Positions 6,574 through 12,596 of a DNA stretch of 12,596 bases are shown in pieces (the stretch's first letter is position 1; every line of letters starts with the position of its first letter). The position numbers and the translations under genes were made by a program. Under the pieces are notes generated by a model. That model was not told the DNA's origin. It worked only from the letters and a program-made list of their open reading frames with translations, and made no database searches. Origin of the DNA: an uncultured Planctomycetales bacterium (GTDB taxonomy: Bacteria; Planctomycetota; Planctomycetia; Pirellulales; S012-138); contig CALJLD010000119.1 of NCBI GenBank assembly GCA_937982665.1, positions 1 to 12,596 of the forward strand. Reading direction: 5' to 3'.

Positions 6574-7869
6574 ATGTCGCAAACTTTTGAACTGCCGCTC
6601 AGTCGACTCAGCCATCGCGCCCAACGCGCGGAAGGACAACCCATCGCCAGCCTGATGCAACAGGCTTTGGCACACCCGGAGTTGATCTCGCTTGCCGCCG
6701 GGTTTGTGGATCAGGAAACGCTGCCTGTCGAGCTGACGTCGGAAGTTCTGAATTCCTTACTGAGTGACCCACGGCGAGGGCGAGCGGCTTTGCAATACGG
6801 TAACGCGGCCGGAGACCCCCGACTGCGCGAGATGGTGCTGGACCGCATGTGTCAGGATGATGGTACAAGCGCAAGCGCGGCGAACTTGTCGACCGACCAG
6901 GTTGTGGTCACCGCCGGCAGCAATCAATTCCTGCATCTGATCGCGGATACGCTTCTGGACCCTGGCGATATCGTGCTCTGCGCAACTCCAACTTACTTCG
7001 CATACATGGGCGCGCTGGCCAATCTTGGCGCCCGCAGCTATGGAGTCCCCACTGACGAACACGGCTTGATTCCCGAGGCGTTGAAAGAAGAGCTGCAACG
7101 AATTGAAGCCGCCGGTGAGTTGCACCGCGTTAAGGCAATCTACGTCGTTAGCTACTTCGATAACCCCGCTGGCATGACCTTGTCCCTGGACCGGCGGCCG
7201 CAGATTGTCGAGATCGCCAAACGCTGGTCCAAGAAGCAGCACATCTTTGTGATTGACGACGCAGCTTATCGCGAGCTGCGCTACTTTGGGGATGACGTTC
7301 CCACACTCCGCGCCTTCGATGAAGCAGGAGATACGGTAATCGTCGCCCAAACGTTTTCGAAATCGTTTTCGCCTGGCATTCGCGTGGGTTGGGGGGTGTT
7401 GCCACCGGCGCTTGTTGAGCCGGTGTTGAACCAGAAGGGGAACATCGACTTCGGTTCGCCCAATTTTTCTCAGCACCTTATGGCCGAGGTGTTGGGTTCC
7501 GGAAAGTATGAGCAGCACGTGATCGCCCTGCGTGATAGCTACCGGAAAAAGCAGGCGGCAATGGTCGACGCGGCGGATGAGTTCTTTGCACCGCTGGAAG
7601 GCGTTCAGTATGTGAAGCCGGATGGAGGGTTATATCTGTGGTTGCAATTGCCAGATTCCATTGACACGGGGAGTGAGGGCGAATTCTACGCCAACGCTCT
7701 GCGAGAAGGCGTGCTCTATGTCCCCGGCATCTACTGCTATCCCACAGAAGGCGCACCGCGTCACAACAACATGATGCGTCTCAGCTTTGGTGTGCAATCG
7801 CCGGAGCGGATTCGCGAAGGCATGCGATTGCTGGCCAATGCCGCGCAGCAAGTGGTGGCAACAAGCTAG
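6574..7869 (+). CDS. PLP-dependent class I/II aminotransferase
   Basis: A 431-residue fold-type I aminotransferase, closest in appearance to the 2-aminoadipate/aromatic aminotransferase (LysN, MocR-catalytic-domain-like) group. It transfers an amino group between an amino acid and a 2-oxo acid in the cytoplasm. The early LISLAAGFVDQETLP (37-51) and LQYGNAAGDPRLRE (73-86) regions are typical of substrate and dimer contacts. VVTAGSNQ (111-118) is the phosphate-binding loop. DNPAG (196-200) carries the conserved Asn, and IDDAAYREL (227-235) the Asp and Tyr that hold the PLP ring. TFSKSFSPGIRVGW (260-273) contains Lys263, the Schiff-base lysine. MRLSFG near the C-terminus holds the carboxylate-binding Arg. 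The length is normal. I chose the ATG at 6574 over an in-frame TTG at 6559; neither has a strong ribosome binding site. The exact amino acid substrate is not determinable here. Confidence 0.92.
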   Translation: MSQTFELPLSRLSHRAQRAEGQPIASLMQQALAHPELISLAAGFVDQETLPVELTSEVLNSLLSDPRRGRAALQYGNAAGDPRLREMVLDRMCQDDGTSASAANLSTDQVVVTAGSNQFLHLIADTLLDPGDIVLCATPTYFAYMGALANLGARSYGVPTDEHGLIPEALKEELQRIEAAGELHRVKAIYVVSYFDNPAGMTLSLDRRPQIVEIAKRWSKKQHIFVIDDAAYRELRYFGDDVPTLRAFDEAGDTVIVAQTFSKSFSPGIRVGWGVLPPALVEPVLNQKGNIDFGSPNFSQHLMAEVLGSGKYEQHVIALRDSYRKKQAAMVDAADEFFAPLEGVQYVKPDGGLYLWLQLPDSIDTGSEGEFYANALREGVLYVPGIYCYPTEGAPRHNNMMRLSFGVQSPERIREGMRLLANAAQQVVATS

Positions 7870-8092
7870 CAGACTCTTAAAGTCGTCAACTGGCCGCGAC
7901 TTCCGCCAGCACTGCTGTCTGTGAACCACGCTGATAGCAGGCGGTCTTGTCCGCTCTGCCAGGGACTATTATCTTCTGTGCCTTGCCATGCGCGTGATCG
8001 CGATAGAGCGATGCGTCCACAGCGCGCAATGTGCGCACAACATCTCGCAGCCTGGCCGCGGAGTCGGCCAAAGATCCGGTCAGGAAGACCAC

Positions 8093-9235
8093 ATGTCGCT
8101 TGGGATCATAGATCGCTTTTTGCTGCGGCAATACTTGATGACATTCGTCGTCTGCTTCGTCAGCATGACGGGCTTGTACATCGTCTTCGATGCCTTCACG
8201 AACCTCGACTCATTCTTCGAGGCGGCCGAAGAACACGGCAGTCTTTGGGACTTGATGGTTCGCTACTATTCGTTTCGAGCGATCCTGTTCTTTGATCGCA
8301 CCAGCGGCATTCTCGCGTTGATCGCGGCCATGTTCACGGTCACGCAACTTCAGCGGCATAACGAGATGACCGCACTCTCCGCGGCCGGCGTTTCTAACGT
8401 TCGCGTGGTGGCGCCCATCATTGCCGCGGCCGGGTGCATTGCGGTCTTGGCTGCCATTGATCGCGAGATTGTGCTCCCGCAGTTTCGCAATGAGCTGGTG
8501 CAAACGCCTGACCGTCTGGCCGGCAACAAGGCGGAACCTTTCCAGTCGAGGTGGGACAACAAGACCAACATTTTCTTCAGCGGCAGCCGAGTCTATGTCG
8601 CCAACAAACAGATTCGAGAGCCGAATTTCCTCTTGCCGGCGGGGCTTGATCTGTACGGCGCGGAGTTGATTGCGGAAGACGCGTTCTACCGCGAGCCTGA
8701 GCCTGGCCGTCCTGGCGGATATTTGCTGCAAGAAGTCGCGCAGCCGCGGACACTCGATGCGAAGCCCTCCATCAACGGAGCGGAAGGACTCCCGGTCATC
8801 CTCACTCCCTATGACACGCCGTGGCTCAAGCCAGGCGAGTGCTTTGTGGTCAGCGAGATCAACTTTGAACAAATGACTGGCGGCAACGGCTGGAAGAAAT
8901 ACTCCTCCGTCGCAGAAATGGTGCGAGGGCTGGAAAACGACAGCCTGAGTTTTGGAGCCGACGTGAAGGTCGCCATTCACTCGCGGGTGTTGCAACCGTT
9001 CCTCGATATGACGTTGCTCTTCCTGGGGTTGCCGCTGACGCTGACCCGCGCGAACAGGAATGTGTTTGCTGCCACGGGAATTTGTGCGTTTGTGGTGGGC
9101 ATCTTTACCGTAGTCATCTTTGGCGCTCAGTACCTGGGCGAGGCGATCTATGTGACACCGCACCTTGCCGCCTGGCTGCCGTTGATTCTGTTCGTGCCTG
9201 TTGCAGTTTGGATGTTCGAGCCATTGCGACGATAG
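8093..9235 (+). CDS. LptF/LptG family permease (YjgP/YjgQ), lipopolysaccharide export
   Basis: A 380-residue inner-membrane protein of the LptF/LptG family. With the LptB ATPase, these permeases extract lipopolysaccharide from the inner membrane and pass it to the LptC/LptA bridge. Three membrane segments lie at about 12-34, 63-85 and 103-122. A large periplasmic beta-rich (jellyroll) domain follows at about 125-290, with three more segments at about 297-315, 320-343 and 357-374. The hallmark coupling region NEMTALSAAGVS (90-101) follows the second segment and matches the family's 'E.TALrAaGvS'. AGGAAG at 8082-8087, 5 bases before the ATG, decides the start; an upstream in-frame ATG at 7988 would add 35 residues of non-membrane sequence. 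LptF and LptG cannot be told apart from this sequence alone. It heads a co-directional set with an acyltransferase and a glycosyltransferase, consistent with envelope lipid assembly. Confidence 0.92.
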   Translation: MSLGIIDRFLLRQYLMTFVVCFVSMTGLYIVFDAFTNLDSFFEAAEEHGSLWDLMVRYYSFRAILFFDRTSGILALIAAMFTVTQLQRHNEMTALSAAGVSNVRVVAPIIAAAGCIAVLAAIDREIVLPQFRNELVQTPDRLAGNKAEPFQSRWDNKTNIFFSGSRVYVANKQIREPNFLLPAGLDLYGAELIAEDAFYREPEPGRPGGYLLQEVAQPRTLDAKPSINGAEGLPVILTPYDTPWLKPGECFVVSEINFEQMTGGNGWKKYSSVAEMVRGLENDSLSFGADVKVAIHSRVLQPFLDMTLLFLGLPLTLTRANRNVFAATGICAFVVGIFTVVIFGAQYLGEAIYVTPHLAAWLPLILFVPVAVWMFEPLRR

Positions 9236-9286
9236 CGTTGTTCACAACGATCAGGCCTGAAGCTCATTCTTGTTATCGCGCCGACC

Positions 9287-10069
9287 ATGCGACTTCATCT
9301 GCCCGCACTGACGAACTTCACCGGCTGGATGGCCGCGCGGGGGATCAGCCGCTGGATGAGTACGCTCGATTATCGCGTGGTCTACCATGATCCGCGTGTT
9401 GATCCCGTTCATCCTGAGTGGAGCGGCCAAAAGATCTACGTCTTCTGGCATGAGTACATCTTGTTTCCGCTCTATCTGCGCGGCCACTGCAACCTGGCGA
9501 TGCTACTTTCGCGTCATCGCGATGCGAATCTGTTAACGCATGTCGCGCGACGGCTCGGCTTTGATTTCGTTCGCGGCTCCACAACACGTGGTGGTGCCAG
9601 CGCGCTGCGCGAAATGCTCGATCGCTCAGGGCGGATGAACCTGACGATTACTCCGGACGGTCCGCGTGGTCCGCGCCGACGCCTGGCTCCCGGTCCCATC
9701 TACCTTGCCTCAAAGTCAGGGCTCCCGATCGTGGCGATGGGCTTTGCTTATGACCGTCCGTTTCGCTTGCGCAGCTGGGACCGGTTCGCCATTCCGCGGC
9801 TGTACTCCAGGGCGCGTGCCTGCGTGAGCCCTGAGATGCACATTCCGCCGAACCTGAATCGCGCTGATCTGGAACACTATCGCTGTGTGGTCGAGAACTG
9901 GCTGGCGAGCTTGACGGGGCTCGCCGAGGACTGGGCAACATCCGGAAGCTTGATGCAGAACGAGATGCCATTGCGGAAAGCCCGGCGAGTTGACCACCAG
10001 CAACAGCTCACGGCAAACATAAAGCAGGCATCGACAACAATCCCTGAGCAACGCCAGGCAGCCGCATAA
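9287..10069 (+). CDS. Lysophospholipid acyltransferase-like protein (DUF374/LPLAT)
   Basis: A 260-residue protein of the DUF374 branch of lysophospholipid acyltransferases, related to lipid A late acyltransferases. The acceptor-binding and catalytic region starts with YVFWHEYILFP (51-61), where His55-Glu56 takes the place of the HX4D motif in classical members. GSTTRGG (97-103) follows, then the strongly conserved TPDGPRGPRR (122-131), where such proteins bind the phosphate or acyl donor. The last 40 residues (QNEMPLRKARR, then a Gln/Thr-rich tail) are basic and polar and look like a non-conserved extension. No cleavable signal peptide is apparent, so membrane association is probably peripheral at the inner membrane. 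It starts 51 bases after the LptF/LptG gene and ends 13 bases before the glycosyltransferase gene. That supports co-transcription and a role in acylating the envelope lipid anchor. The ribosome binding site is weak. The substrate is inferred only. Confidence 0.87.
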   Translation: MRLHLPALTNFTGWMAARGISRWMSTLDYRVVYHDPRVDPVHPEWSGQKIYVFWHEYILFPLYLRGHCNLAMLLSRHRDANLLTHVARRLGFDFVRGSTTRGGASALREMLDRSGRMNLTITPDGPRGPRRRLAPGPIYLASKSGLPIVAMGFAYDRPFRLRSWDRFAIPRLYSRARACVSPEMHIPPNLNRADLEHYRCVVENWLASLTGLAEDWATSGSLMQNEMPLRKARRVDHQQQLTANIKQASTTIPEQRQAAA

Positions 10070-10082
10070 TATCGAGAGGCAT

Positions 10083-11768
10083 ATGCAGATTCTTCAAAAG
10101 CTGCTGCCGAGCCGAACAAAGCGCAACCCGCTGCTTGTGCAGACAAGCAATACGTCAGCTGATGCTGAGAAAGACTTGTCACCAGGGCTTGCGGCCGAGA
10201 AGACTTCTCCGCTGTACTGGCGAATCGCCGTCTCGATGTTGGCATTCGGCCTGGTGCTGCGGCTGGCGCGATATCTCATGGACTTCCCCTTGTGGGGCGA
10301 CGAGACGATGCTGGCGGTCAACTTTCTGGATCGCAGCTACTTGCAGCTGGCCTTGCCTCTGGATTGTTTGCAGATCAGCCCCATCTTGTTCTCGTGGATC
10401 GAGCTGACGTCGACCAAGGTCTTAGGCTTTTCCGCGCTGTCATTGCGGCTCTTCCCCATGCTGTGCGGATTGGCAAGCCTGGGGTTGTTCTGGAAGTTGG
10501 CATGCCACTTCTGCCGCGGCGCGGCGTTGCCGATCTCCGTGGCGATCTTCTCGGTCTCGTACTATCTCGTCCGTCACTCAGCGGAGATCAAGCCCTACTC
10601 GTCAGATCTGTGTGCTGCGTTGCTGCTGCTGTTCCTGGCGGTGAAGATCGAGACAACAAACCGCAAAGCCTGGTGGGCGGCACTGATCCTGGTGACGCCG
10701 TGTGCCGTCTTGCTCTCGTATCCCATTGTCTTTGTTGCCGGCGCAGTGAGCTTGTTTTTGTTGCTGACAACAACACAGCGAAGCAACAAGGCGTTCTGGC
10801 TGCCTTGGGTGTGCTTTAACATCGCGCTCGTCGGCACATTCTTGGCCAATTACTGGTTGATGGCCGCGGCGCATTATGAGCGAACATACACGCAAGGCGT
10901 CGGCGCCATGTGGGTGGAAGGCTGGCCGCCAATCACAAAGCCACTTGAGCTGCTTGTCTGGGCAGCGCGTGTGCATACAGGGCGGATGTTCTCGTATCCT
11001 GTCGGCAGTAAGGATGGCGGCAGCATTGTGACGTTCGTGCTGTTCGCGATCGGCACCTGGCAGCTCTGGCGACATCATGGCAAACGTCGCTACCTCGCAC
11101 TCTTCTGCATCCCGTTTCTCCTGGGCTTTGTCGCCGCAGCGATGCAGCGATATCCGTACGGCGGAAGTGCCCGTACGATGTTGTACGTCGCGCCGTCAAT
11201 CTGCTTGCTGGCGGGAATCGGCGGCGGCTGGCTGATTGACCGCATTGCAAACGCAAGTCGCCAACGGCGTAACTTCGCGATTGTGATGTCTCTGCTGATT
11301 ATCGCCGGCGGCGCCAATCTCGCGCGGGACTTGATCCGCCCTTACAAGACATCTGAAGATGCGCGGCTCGATGAGTTCGCTCAGTGGTTCTGGATCGATT
11401 ATGCCCAGGATTGCGAGATCATCTGCGCCGTGACCGACACGCCGCGTCCTGCCGATACCTTCTTGCAAAACTCGGCAGCCCACGACTACCTGTGCTGGCA
11501 GCGGATGTACTCCGCGCGGCACCGCGCAGGCGAGAAGCCAAACCTGGCAGCCGTGAGCGAGAGTCACCCTGTGCGGGTTGTCTTCTATCGCGTTCCACAA
11601 AGTGATGCCGCGCCGCCCACTGCGGATGATGCCCTGCAGTCTCTGCCGGCGGACATCCGCGAGAGTTGCGAGCTGCGCGAACACACGGTCTTCCGCGTGA
11701 ACCCTCATGCGGATGTCGTGTACTCGCGCGAGTACGTAGTCTTCACCTTCGTTCCTGCCGGCGCGTGA
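10083..11768 (+). CDS. GT39/ArnT-like polytopic membrane glycosyltransferase
   Basis: A 561-residue protein with a cytosolic N-terminus of about 45 residues and roughly nine to ten membrane helices, starting at about 46-66 and continuing to about residue 415. A soluble C-terminal part of about 145 residues follows. The first extracytoplasmic loop has the acidic pair in LWGDETM (70-76; Asp73-Glu74), as in protein O-mannosyltransferases and ArnT, where these residues take part in sugar transfer from a polyprenyl-phosphate donor. HSAEIKPYSSD (165-175) is a second motif I associate with planctomycete and other bacterial members of this group. GAGAGG-like GAGAGG (10074-10079) lies close before the ATG, and the gene follows the acyltransferase after 13 bases. 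Likely role: transfer of a sugar to lipid or protein on the periplasmic face of the inner membrane, perhaps in the same glycolipid pathway as its upstream neighbours. The acceptor and sugar are unknown. Confidence 0.85.
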   Translation: MQILQKLLPSRTKRNPLLVQTSNTSADAEKDLSPGLAAEKTSPLYWRIAVSMLAFGLVLRLARYLMDFPLWGDETMLAVNFLDRSYLQLALPLDCLQISPILFSWIELTSTKVLGFSALSLRLFPMLCGLASLGLFWKLACHFCRGAALPISVAIFSVSYYLVRHSAEIKPYSSDLCAALLLLFLAVKIETTNRKAWWAALILVTPCAVLLSYPIVFVAGAVSLFLLLTTTQRSNKAFWLPWVCFNIALVGTFLANYWLMAAAHYERTYTQGVGAMWVEGWPPITKPLELLVWAARVHTGRMFSYPVGSKDGGSIVTFVLFAIGTWQLWRHHGKRRYLALFCIPFLLGFVAAAMQRYPYGGSARTMLYVAPSICLLAGIGGGWLIDRIANASRQRRNFAIVMSLLIIAGGANLARDLIRPYKTSEDARLDEFAQWFWIDYAQDCEIICAVTDTPRPADTFLQNSAAHDYLCWQRMYSARHRAGEKPNLAAVSESHPVRVVFYRVPQSDAAPPTADDALQSLPADIRESCELREHTVFRVNPHADVVYSREYVVFTFVPAGA

Positions 11769-11769
11769 T

Positions 11770-11791
11770 AACTGACCGCAACTGGTCAGTT
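11770..11791 (+). terminator. Perfect 8-bp hairpin directly after the glycosyltransferase gene
   Basis: AACTGACC (11770-11777) and GGTCAGTT (11784-11791) form a perfect stem with a 6-base loop, starting two bases after the stop codon of the glycosyltransferase gene. There is no T-tract, so it may act as a partial terminator, an mRNA-stabilising structure or an operator for the smpB leader rather than a full stop. Confidence 0.45.
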
Positions 11792-11818
11792 GACGGCGAA
11801 CCTGGCAGCAGGCAAGAT
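11790..11818 (+). promoter_or_regulatory. Possible smpB promoter
   Basis: TTGACG (11790-11795) matches five of six bases of the vegetative -35 consensus. It lies 17 bases before CAAGAT (11813-11818), a poor -10 match with three of six bases. The position about 70 bases before the probable smpB start is suitable. It overlaps the 3' arm of the hairpin at 11770-11791. This is a suggestion only. Confidence 0.25.
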
Positions 11819-11830
11819 TGTCCACAAAGT

Positions 11831-11852
11831 ACTTGCGACGAAGGCCGCAAGT
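11831..11852 (+). promoter_or_regulatory. Perfect 7-bp hairpin in the smpB leader
   Basis: ACTTGCG (11831-11837) pairs exactly with CGCAAGT (11846-11852) around an 8-base loop. It ends 22 bases before the Shine-Dalgarno-like AGGTG (11875-11879) of smpB. The hairpin could influence translation or mRNA stability. It matches no riboswitch family that I know. Confidence 0.35.
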
Positions 11853-11884
11853 GTCTCGCACGTCTCACTCTCGCAGGTGCGATC

Positions 11885-12382
11885 CTGAGCAAGAGCAAGT
11901 CAGGCAAGAAGTCCCGCAACAACGCGGATGATGGGCGAAAGATCGTCGCCCAAAATCGCCGTGCGCGCCACGAGTACGAGATTCTCGACAAGCTCGAGTG
12001 CGGCATCATGCTCGTCGGTAGCGAGGTCAAGAGCCTTCGCAACGGCAAGGTCTCACTTGACGAAGCCTATGGGCGGGTCAAGTCTGGCGAGGTGTGGTTG
12101 CTGGGAAGTGACATCCCGGAGTATGTCGAGGCGAACCAGTACAACCACGATCCCCGCCGACCGAGAAAACTCCTGCTGCATCGCCGAGAGATCGCTAAGT
12201 TCGCCAGCCGCGCCTATGAGGAAGGCCTCACGCTGATCCCGCTTTCCCTCTACTTCAACAAAGAGGGTCGCGCGAAGATCCTCATGGGAATCGGCCGCGG
12301 CAAAAAGACGCACGACAAGCGCGAGGACCTCAAGAAGCGCGAAGCAAAACGCGAGATGGAACGCGCCCGGAACCGACGCTAA
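11885..12382 (+). CDS. smpB: SsrA-binding protein SmpB, probable non-AUG start
   Basis: SmpB binds tmRNA (ssrA) and brings it to stalled ribosomes in trans-translation. The body is full length and typical. IVAQNRRARHEYEI (about 20-33) is the conserved N-terminal core, GSEVKSLRNGK (about 45-55) the OB-fold signature, and RKLLLHRREI (about 92-101) the tRNA-mimicking surface. GRGKKTHDKREDLKKRE (about 137-153) starts the basic C-terminal tail that enters the mRNA channel. No in-frame ATG, GTG or TTG lies just before this core. The nearest are a GTG at 11765, which would add 40 foreign-looking residues and overlaps the glycosyltransferase stop, and an internal ATG inside the core. CTG at 11885, 5 bases after AGGTG (11875-11879), gives 165 residues beginning (M)SKSKSGKKSRNN, as expected for SmpB. 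A sequencing error turning ATG into CTG would give the same start. The family call is very firm; the start is inferred. Confidence 0.93.
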   Translation: MSKSKSGKKSRNNADDGRKIVAQNRRARHEYEILDKLECGIMLVGSEVKSLRNGKVSLDEAYGRVKSGEVWLLGSDIPEYVEANQYNHDPRRPRKLLLHRREIAKFASRAYEEGLTLIPLSLYFNKEGRAKILMGIGRGKKTHDKREDLKKREAKREMERARNRR

Positions 12383-12397
12383 AGCGCGCTGCCTGTC

Positions 12398-12454
12398 CTC
12401 GCGAAAATCCGCGAGACCGCGCGCAGCGAAAGTGCTCCGCATGGCCTTGCGGAG
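12398..12454. terminator. Two hairpins downstream of smpB
   Basis: CTCGCG/CGCGAG (12398-12403 with 12410-12415, 6-base loop) and CTCCGCA/TGCGGAG (12435-12441 with 12448-12454, 6-base loop) follow the smpB stop at 12382. Both stems are GC-rich and well placed to end smpB transcription or stabilise its 3' end. Neither is followed by a T-tract on the plus strand. I see no other gene to the right edge. Confidence 0.4.
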
Positions 12455-12531
12455 TCACAGTCATTCCAAATTGCCAAAGAGCGAAACGGCAAATTCCCAC
12501 GAAGGCTGCGCAGTGGGCAATGTGAGTTTTC

Positions 12532-12554
12532 AAAAAAATCCGCGCCGCGCGGAT
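12532..12554 (-). terminator. Intrinsic terminator on the minus strand near the right edge
   Basis: ATCCGCG (12538-12544) and CGCGGAT (12548-12554) form a 7-bp GC-rich stem with a 3-base loop. Read on the minus strand, the stem runs into seven consecutive T residues (the A7 run at 12532-12538 on the plus strand). This is the classical form of a factor-independent terminator. It implies a leftward gene ending at or beyond the right edge of the window, convergent with smpB. Confidence 0.55.
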
Positions 12555-12596
12555 CTCGCGCGAAAAATGCTCTTCGGCCAAGATCCAAATCCGGGA

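Noticed and set aside
6757..7518. Minus-strand open frame (253 codons) opposite the aminotransferase
   Set aside because: The aminotransferase on the plus strand has all PLP-site motifs across this stretch, so the antisense frame is a composition shadow.
7947..7972. TTGTCC and TATTAT as a promoter for the LptF/LptG gene
   Set aside because: The spacer is only 14 bases and the -35 match is modest. A promoter is likely in this gap but is not demonstrated.
8210..9163. Long minus-strand open frame (317 codons) opposite the LptF/LptG gene
   Set aside because: Its translation is Arg/His-rich with no family features, and the plus strand carries a clear permease with the right motifs and ribosome binding site.
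11196..11861. Minus-strand open frame opposite the end of the glycosyltransferase gene
   Set aside because: No recognisable protein character, and it overlaps a clear membrane protein on the other strand.
11765..11884. GTG at 11765 as the smpB start, overlapping the upstream stop codon
   Set aside because: It would add 40 residues unlike any SmpB N-terminus and lies inside a hairpin-rich leader. It is kept only as an alternative.

Overview
The window is about 12.6 kb of moderately GC-rich bacterial chromosome. It holds ten protein-coding loci and no rRNA, tRNA, CRISPR array or transposase that I can recognise. The gene content suggests a planctomycete, probably Pirellula/Rhodopirellula-like. 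The pointers are a bacterial deoxyhypusine-synthase-like protein, a short protein containing 'GLPLWHPEDR..DYSGL', secreted lineage-type hypothetical proteins, a GT39-type membrane glycosyltransferase with a 'LWGDE' loop, and outer-membrane lipid genes. This assignment rests on remembered family resemblance, not on a search.

Left part (1-3604): a minus-strand deoxyhypusine-synthase-family gene (250-1218) is followed by about 630 bases with no convincing gene. Next come a 71-residue plus-strand gene (1866-2081) and a convergent minus-strand gene (2228-3604) for a secreted protein with a HEAT-like segment and an STN-like segment. A nested hairpin lies between the two convergent genes.

Middle part (3605-7869): about 490 bases without a gene precede a secreted hypothetical protein. 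Its reading frame is broken by one extra base at a T5 run (4780-4784), so the intact product would span 4094-5045. Then come a HAD-family phosphatase (5084-5758), a convergent short minus-strand protein resembling the N-terminal part of flotillin-like FloA (5844-6185), about 390 bases without a gene, and a PLP-dependent class I/II aminotransferase (6574-7869).

Right part (8093-12382): four plus-strand genes run in series. They encode an LptF/LptG-type lipopolysaccharide-export permease, a DUF374-type lysophospholipid acyltransferase-like protein, a GT39-type polytopic glycosyltransferase and the trans-translation protein SmpB. The first three fit a common role in building or exporting outer-envelope glycolipid. 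SmpB sits behind a 116-base leader with two perfect hairpins and has no ATG, GTG or TTG start at its conserved N-terminus; a CTG behind a Shine-Dalgarno-like sequence is the best candidate. A minus-strand intrinsic terminator near the right edge implies a leftward transcription unit beyond the window.

I see no defence system, prophage or other multi-gene novel system. The points most worth checking are the DHS-like enzyme with substituted active-site residues, the non-AUG smpB start and its leader, the stand-alone FloA-like mini-protein, and the single-base frameshift.
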